Shown: one piece after another, positions 60,792 through 64,000 of the stretch
How positions within the stretch are numbered: the first letter of the stretch is position 1
Layout: every line of letters begins with the position of its first letter
The notes under the pieces: model-generated
Seen by the model: the letters and a program-made list of their open reading frames with translations, nothing else
The model's database searches: none
What the model was told of the DNA's origin: nothing
Made by a program: the position numbers and the translations under genes
Assembly (NCBI GenBank): GCA_963693365.1
Contig: CAVNZM010000002.1
Location: 8,804,001-8,868,000, forward strand
Reading direction: 5' to 3'
DNA length: 64,000 nt
Source of the DNA: Amoebidium appalachense
Lineage: Eukaryota > Ichthyosporea

Positions 60792-61741
60792 ATGAACTTG
60801 TCTACGGCGGTAACAGAAAAGGTTCAAGCAGAAATGAAGCCTCGGGGCCCCCCTCCACCTCCCTCCCCCCCCCCCCCCCCCCCATCTCCGCTAGGAGTCC
60901 CCTCCCCCAACCTCCCCCCCCCCCCCCCTCCCCCGGGCCCTTCTCCCATTCAACCCCTATGGCAAAAAGGAGCTTTTCTCCATATGTCACGCACGGACGC
61001 ACCAGATTCTATCCGCTTCTATAGCACCCATCACCATTACCCACCATTTGGTGAGTCACATGAGGTGATAAATTTATGCTCCACGAAGAGAGAATTTCGG
61101 ATTCAGCAATGTGACGGTCGGGTTTTCACCGGTGAAGGCATCGAAATTGGATCAGATGGAGAGGGGGGAGGGGGGAGGGGGGAGGGGGGGAGGGAGGGGG
61201 GGGGGGGGGGGGAGGGGGGGGGGGGGGGGGGGGGGGGTACCTTACGAGGGCTGCTGTTTCTTCATATAGATTCTCCGAGCCTCTCCTGTTGCGCACGTGC
61301 GGCAGCCTATCATCATCCGTTTTGCCCCTATTTATGCCTTTAATATGTCTCATAAATTTGATCAAAAATGACCGGTCCCCCCCAACTTCCTCCCCACCCC
61401 TCCACCCATTTCCAACCCCCTCTATCTTCCCCCTCACCTCCCTCTGCAGGCTGGCCTCAAAATAAGTGAGGGACGGGGGGGGGGGGGGGGGGGGGGGAGG
61501 GGAGGCGTGGGGGGGGGGGGGGGGGAGGGGGCAGGGAGGGGAGGGGGGGGGGGGGTTTGGGGAAGGGGGGGGGGGGGAGGGAGTGGAGGGGCAGAGCGGA
61601 GGAGATGTTATCGTTGGATACTCCGCAGGTTCGTTGAAAATATTAGCACTGTGAATTGATTGTGAAGGACCCCAGCAGCAGTCAGGAGAAGGTGATGGTG
61701 TACTACGACGCGCCTGTGTGGCTCATGAACAAGAAGAATTG
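60792..61741 (+). CDS. Unresolved candidate gene fragment
   Basis: One frame from the ATG at 60792 stays open to 61343, with readable non-repetitive sequence at about 60945-61160 (SRTDAPDSIRFYSTHHHY, CDGRVFTGEGIEIG). A shifted frame reads NPYGKKELFSICHART and ends in phase 0 at a strong donor (gtgagt at 61052). It can join an exon starting after tattag at 61646 that reads CELIVKDPSSSQEKVMVYYD and ends MNKKN then a stop at 61741. The two readings exclude each other. I recognise no family. Transcript evidence would decide. Confidence 0.3.
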
Positions 61742-62719
61742 AAAATCTCCCCCTGGGGGAGGGGGAGGGGGGGGGGGGGGGAGGATCGGAAGGGCCGGGG
61801 GAGGGAAGAAGGGGGGGGGAAAGGTGGGGGGGGGGGGGGGGGGTTGGAGGGGCCTGGGGAAGGGAAGGGGGAGGGGAGTATCATACATGGGCTCATTTTC
61901 AGTTGAATGCAAAAACTGCCACTATCAATTTAAAAATCCGCACACAACATCATGTAGTTTCCAACACTTCCATTCGTAAACAAACAACAATGCATTTAAA
62001 GTACGCAACACCATTATTTTTACACACTGCCATTTTCTTCGTACACGGCAACATTTACATATACATTATTGTTTAGTATAATGCCCGTCACACGGTCAAA
62101 CTGCCCTTGACCGTTAATGTTGCCATTTCCACACCCCAAATTTGCCACACATTCTTACAAAATGATACCCCTACTGCACACCTATGATCATAATATTATG
62201 CTGAGATCTCGGAACAGGAATAAACTACACGGGTGATTGAATGGAGCCTTCAAAGAATGTAGCTTATAGATTGGGATCTAGCCTAACTCACGGTTGCAAG
62301 AATCTGTAATTTCCAGTATCTGTAAGCCTTGCTAGCCTAGGAGTCTGTCTTTAATTAAAAACATACACGACACTTTACAACGCTCTCTACTGAGGTATTT
62401 GATACCATGGTCACCTCAGTACGTAAATACTACTGATGTAGGGTTTGGTATATTCTGGCCTAAGTACAGCCACAGCTACAGGAATTTCATGGTGTTATGA
62501 AAACGTGGAACAGGAATATGTATACAATAGACACGACAGTGAGGTAACCAAAAAGACGCCTGAAGCAAAAATAAAAATAAAAGGTACAAATATCACATTG
62601 AATACACTGTTTCTACACACCATACACATTTAATCTCTACGTATTTTGATGCATTTAATCACTTAAACCCCTCACGGAATTCCATCTTAGAGTAGGTTAA
62701 CGGCCGTTAAATTAGAGTG
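61742..62719. other. Spacer, no gene seen
   Basis: G runs to 61875, then AT-rich unique sequence. Short open frames show no family signature. Confidence 0.5.
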
Positions 62720-63606
62720 TTACTTTTTAACGAGTGCAGTGACCTTGATGGGAATACCCAAGCTCTTCAGCCACGCCGTGTACTGCGAAACCCTGGTATA
62801 AACCCCGGGCGTTCCAGCCCTCCCACACCCATACCCATAACTCACAATCCCGGTTTGAATCGCCGTTGTTCCCGACATAACAAAAAGCGGTCCACCGCTG
62901 TCTCCCTGGCACGAATCCTTGCCTGCCTGCCCGCCCGCACACACATGGTAACGTGAACTCACGTCTCCTCCATAAACATTGCTGCATGAAGTGGTACTGT
63001 ACATGGGAAGCACCACCTGACGAAGGGTCGAGCTAACACTTTCCCCACCCTCCGAAGTGACCCCCCACCCGGAAACAATCGCGGATTTACCCACCGCCTC
63101 GTTTCTGATGTCTTGGTTGAGCGTGATGGGCGTGTTGGTAGTGGAAGCACTCAACAGAGATCATTTATGACCAAATTGTTATCGAAAGAGGGGTGTGTGC
63201 GTGCTGACACGATGCTGAATCTCTTGAATGTCCACTGGTTTCTAAGGTCAGCGCCGCCAATCAAAACCGTGTCTCCGGCCTGGGGTTCGCAGTGTCCTGC
63301 TGTAAGTACGTAATTTGAAGAAATGAGCGACCCCCCACAATAGTGGTTGTAATATCCCCCCGAAAAATAACCGATGGATACCATCCAAGGCTTAGCTGCT
63401 GTGTTCGAACCTCCCACGATCGACGTTATAATTTGGTGCGCATTGGGGCGGGTAATGTTGACGCGGATGGGGTTTAAGCGCGAGACGGGGGGTAAAACTC
63501 GTTGCGCCGTTGGGGTTGAAGCCTGAGAGTCAATTCCTCCCACTAGAAGCGCCAGGAAGAAAAACAAAAGGCTTTGTCGAGTCATTTTTGGTGATGTCGC
63601 ATGCAC
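62720..63606 (-). pseudogene. Intronless trypsin-like serine protease 2, one frame break
   Basis: S1-family protease. The start MHATSPKMTRQSLLFFFLAL (or the second Met at 63585) gives a clear signal peptide, followed by a Ser/Pro-rich propeptide and TSIVGG. LTAGHC carries His57, VINDL carries Asp102 and DSCQGDSGGPLF carries Asp189 and Ser195. Around 63155, just after VINDL, about ten bases are missing relative to the paralogue (the AVLR segment), which shifts the frame; the rest continues from 63154 to the stop at 62720 without further breaks. It is about 60% readable by eye against the other copy. Either a young pseudogene or a local assembly deletion. Confidence 0.8.
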
Positions 63607-64000
63607 GGTGGCTTAAAGTATTCTACGGTAGGAGTAGGGCCTTATTATACACTAACATGTGGATTTGAAATTGTGTTGCTCGTATTGCACCTGTGTTGTT
63701 TGTGTTGGGGCCAAGTAATTATGTTTTCTTGCGGTGTTCAGTTCTTTCATTCAAGTTGTTGAATGCTCGAGTTTGTTGCTGTGGTACTGTAGGCGACTCA
63801 CTGTGTGCAACTGAGTGCTCGAGCTAGGTGAATGGTGGCTAATTTATACGTGTGTGGTCGCACTTCGTTTCACGATACGACATCTGGTAGGCTCGAGCCC
63901 AAGCTCTCAGACACCAAAGGCTTCGTTCGCTCGAAGTGCTCACCTATGTATAGTAGTGTTGGCCGTTTTTTGGGCCCTGCCAGTGTGATGATAAAGAATG
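63607..64000. other. Upstream region of trypsin-like gene 2
   Basis: Unique sequence with no microsatellites. Parts resemble each other weakly (gagtgctcgag, ctcgagtt). It would hold the promoter of the protease, but no clear TATA box is placed. Confidence 0.4.

Overview
This is a eukaryotic nuclear window, probably from an animal or a close relative of animals. Four genes have many short exons with GT-AG introns, and they encode an Argonaute, a steroid/polyprenol 5-alpha-reductase family enzyme, a dysbindin and a galactose mutarotase. The dysbindin keeps its C-terminal acidic tail, a layout I associate mainly with animals and their relatives. The species cannot be named from sequence alone. 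Introns and spacers are packed with (CA)n/(GT)n microsatellites and long C or G homopolymers, so most apparent open frames (poly-His/Thr, poly-Cys/Val, poly-Pro, poly-Gly) are artefacts.

Layout: Argonaute on + (625-20121, 18 exons, with an open 5' frame running off the left edge); a short intronless gene on - (22635-23508) with a PP1-docking motif and one frame break; the 5-alpha-reductase gene on - (26654-33756, 8 exons); dysbindin on + (34802-46488, 12 exons), divergent from the reductase across about 1 kb; galactose mutarotase on - (47969-53800, 9 exons), convergent with dysbindin; then two intronless trypsin-like genes on - (56397-57285 and 62720-63606), both with broken frames. A possible retroelement fragment (58206-58670) and an unresolved candidate gene (60.8-61.7 kb) lie between the trypsins.

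Exon models came from translating both strands, matching family signatures and requiring splice phases to agree. The four multi-exon models all close in frame: 826, 273, 355 and 364 codons. The genes do not form a pathway: they are RNA silencing, steroid/polyprenol reduction, BLOC-1 membrane trafficking, galactose metabolism and secreted proteolysis.

The most notable signals are: (1) introns built as mirror images, with (GT)n and G runs after the donor and C runs and (CA)n before the acceptor, so the intron ends could pair; (2) a tandemly duplicated dysbindin exon whose two copies are phase-compatible alternatives; (3) an Argonaute catalytic tetrad read as D-D-E-H instead of D-E-D-H; (4) compound C-then-A runs of constant polarity, linked to a SINE-like repeat family; (5) a 21-bp minisatellite carrying a cluster of CArG-box sequences inside a dysbindin intron.
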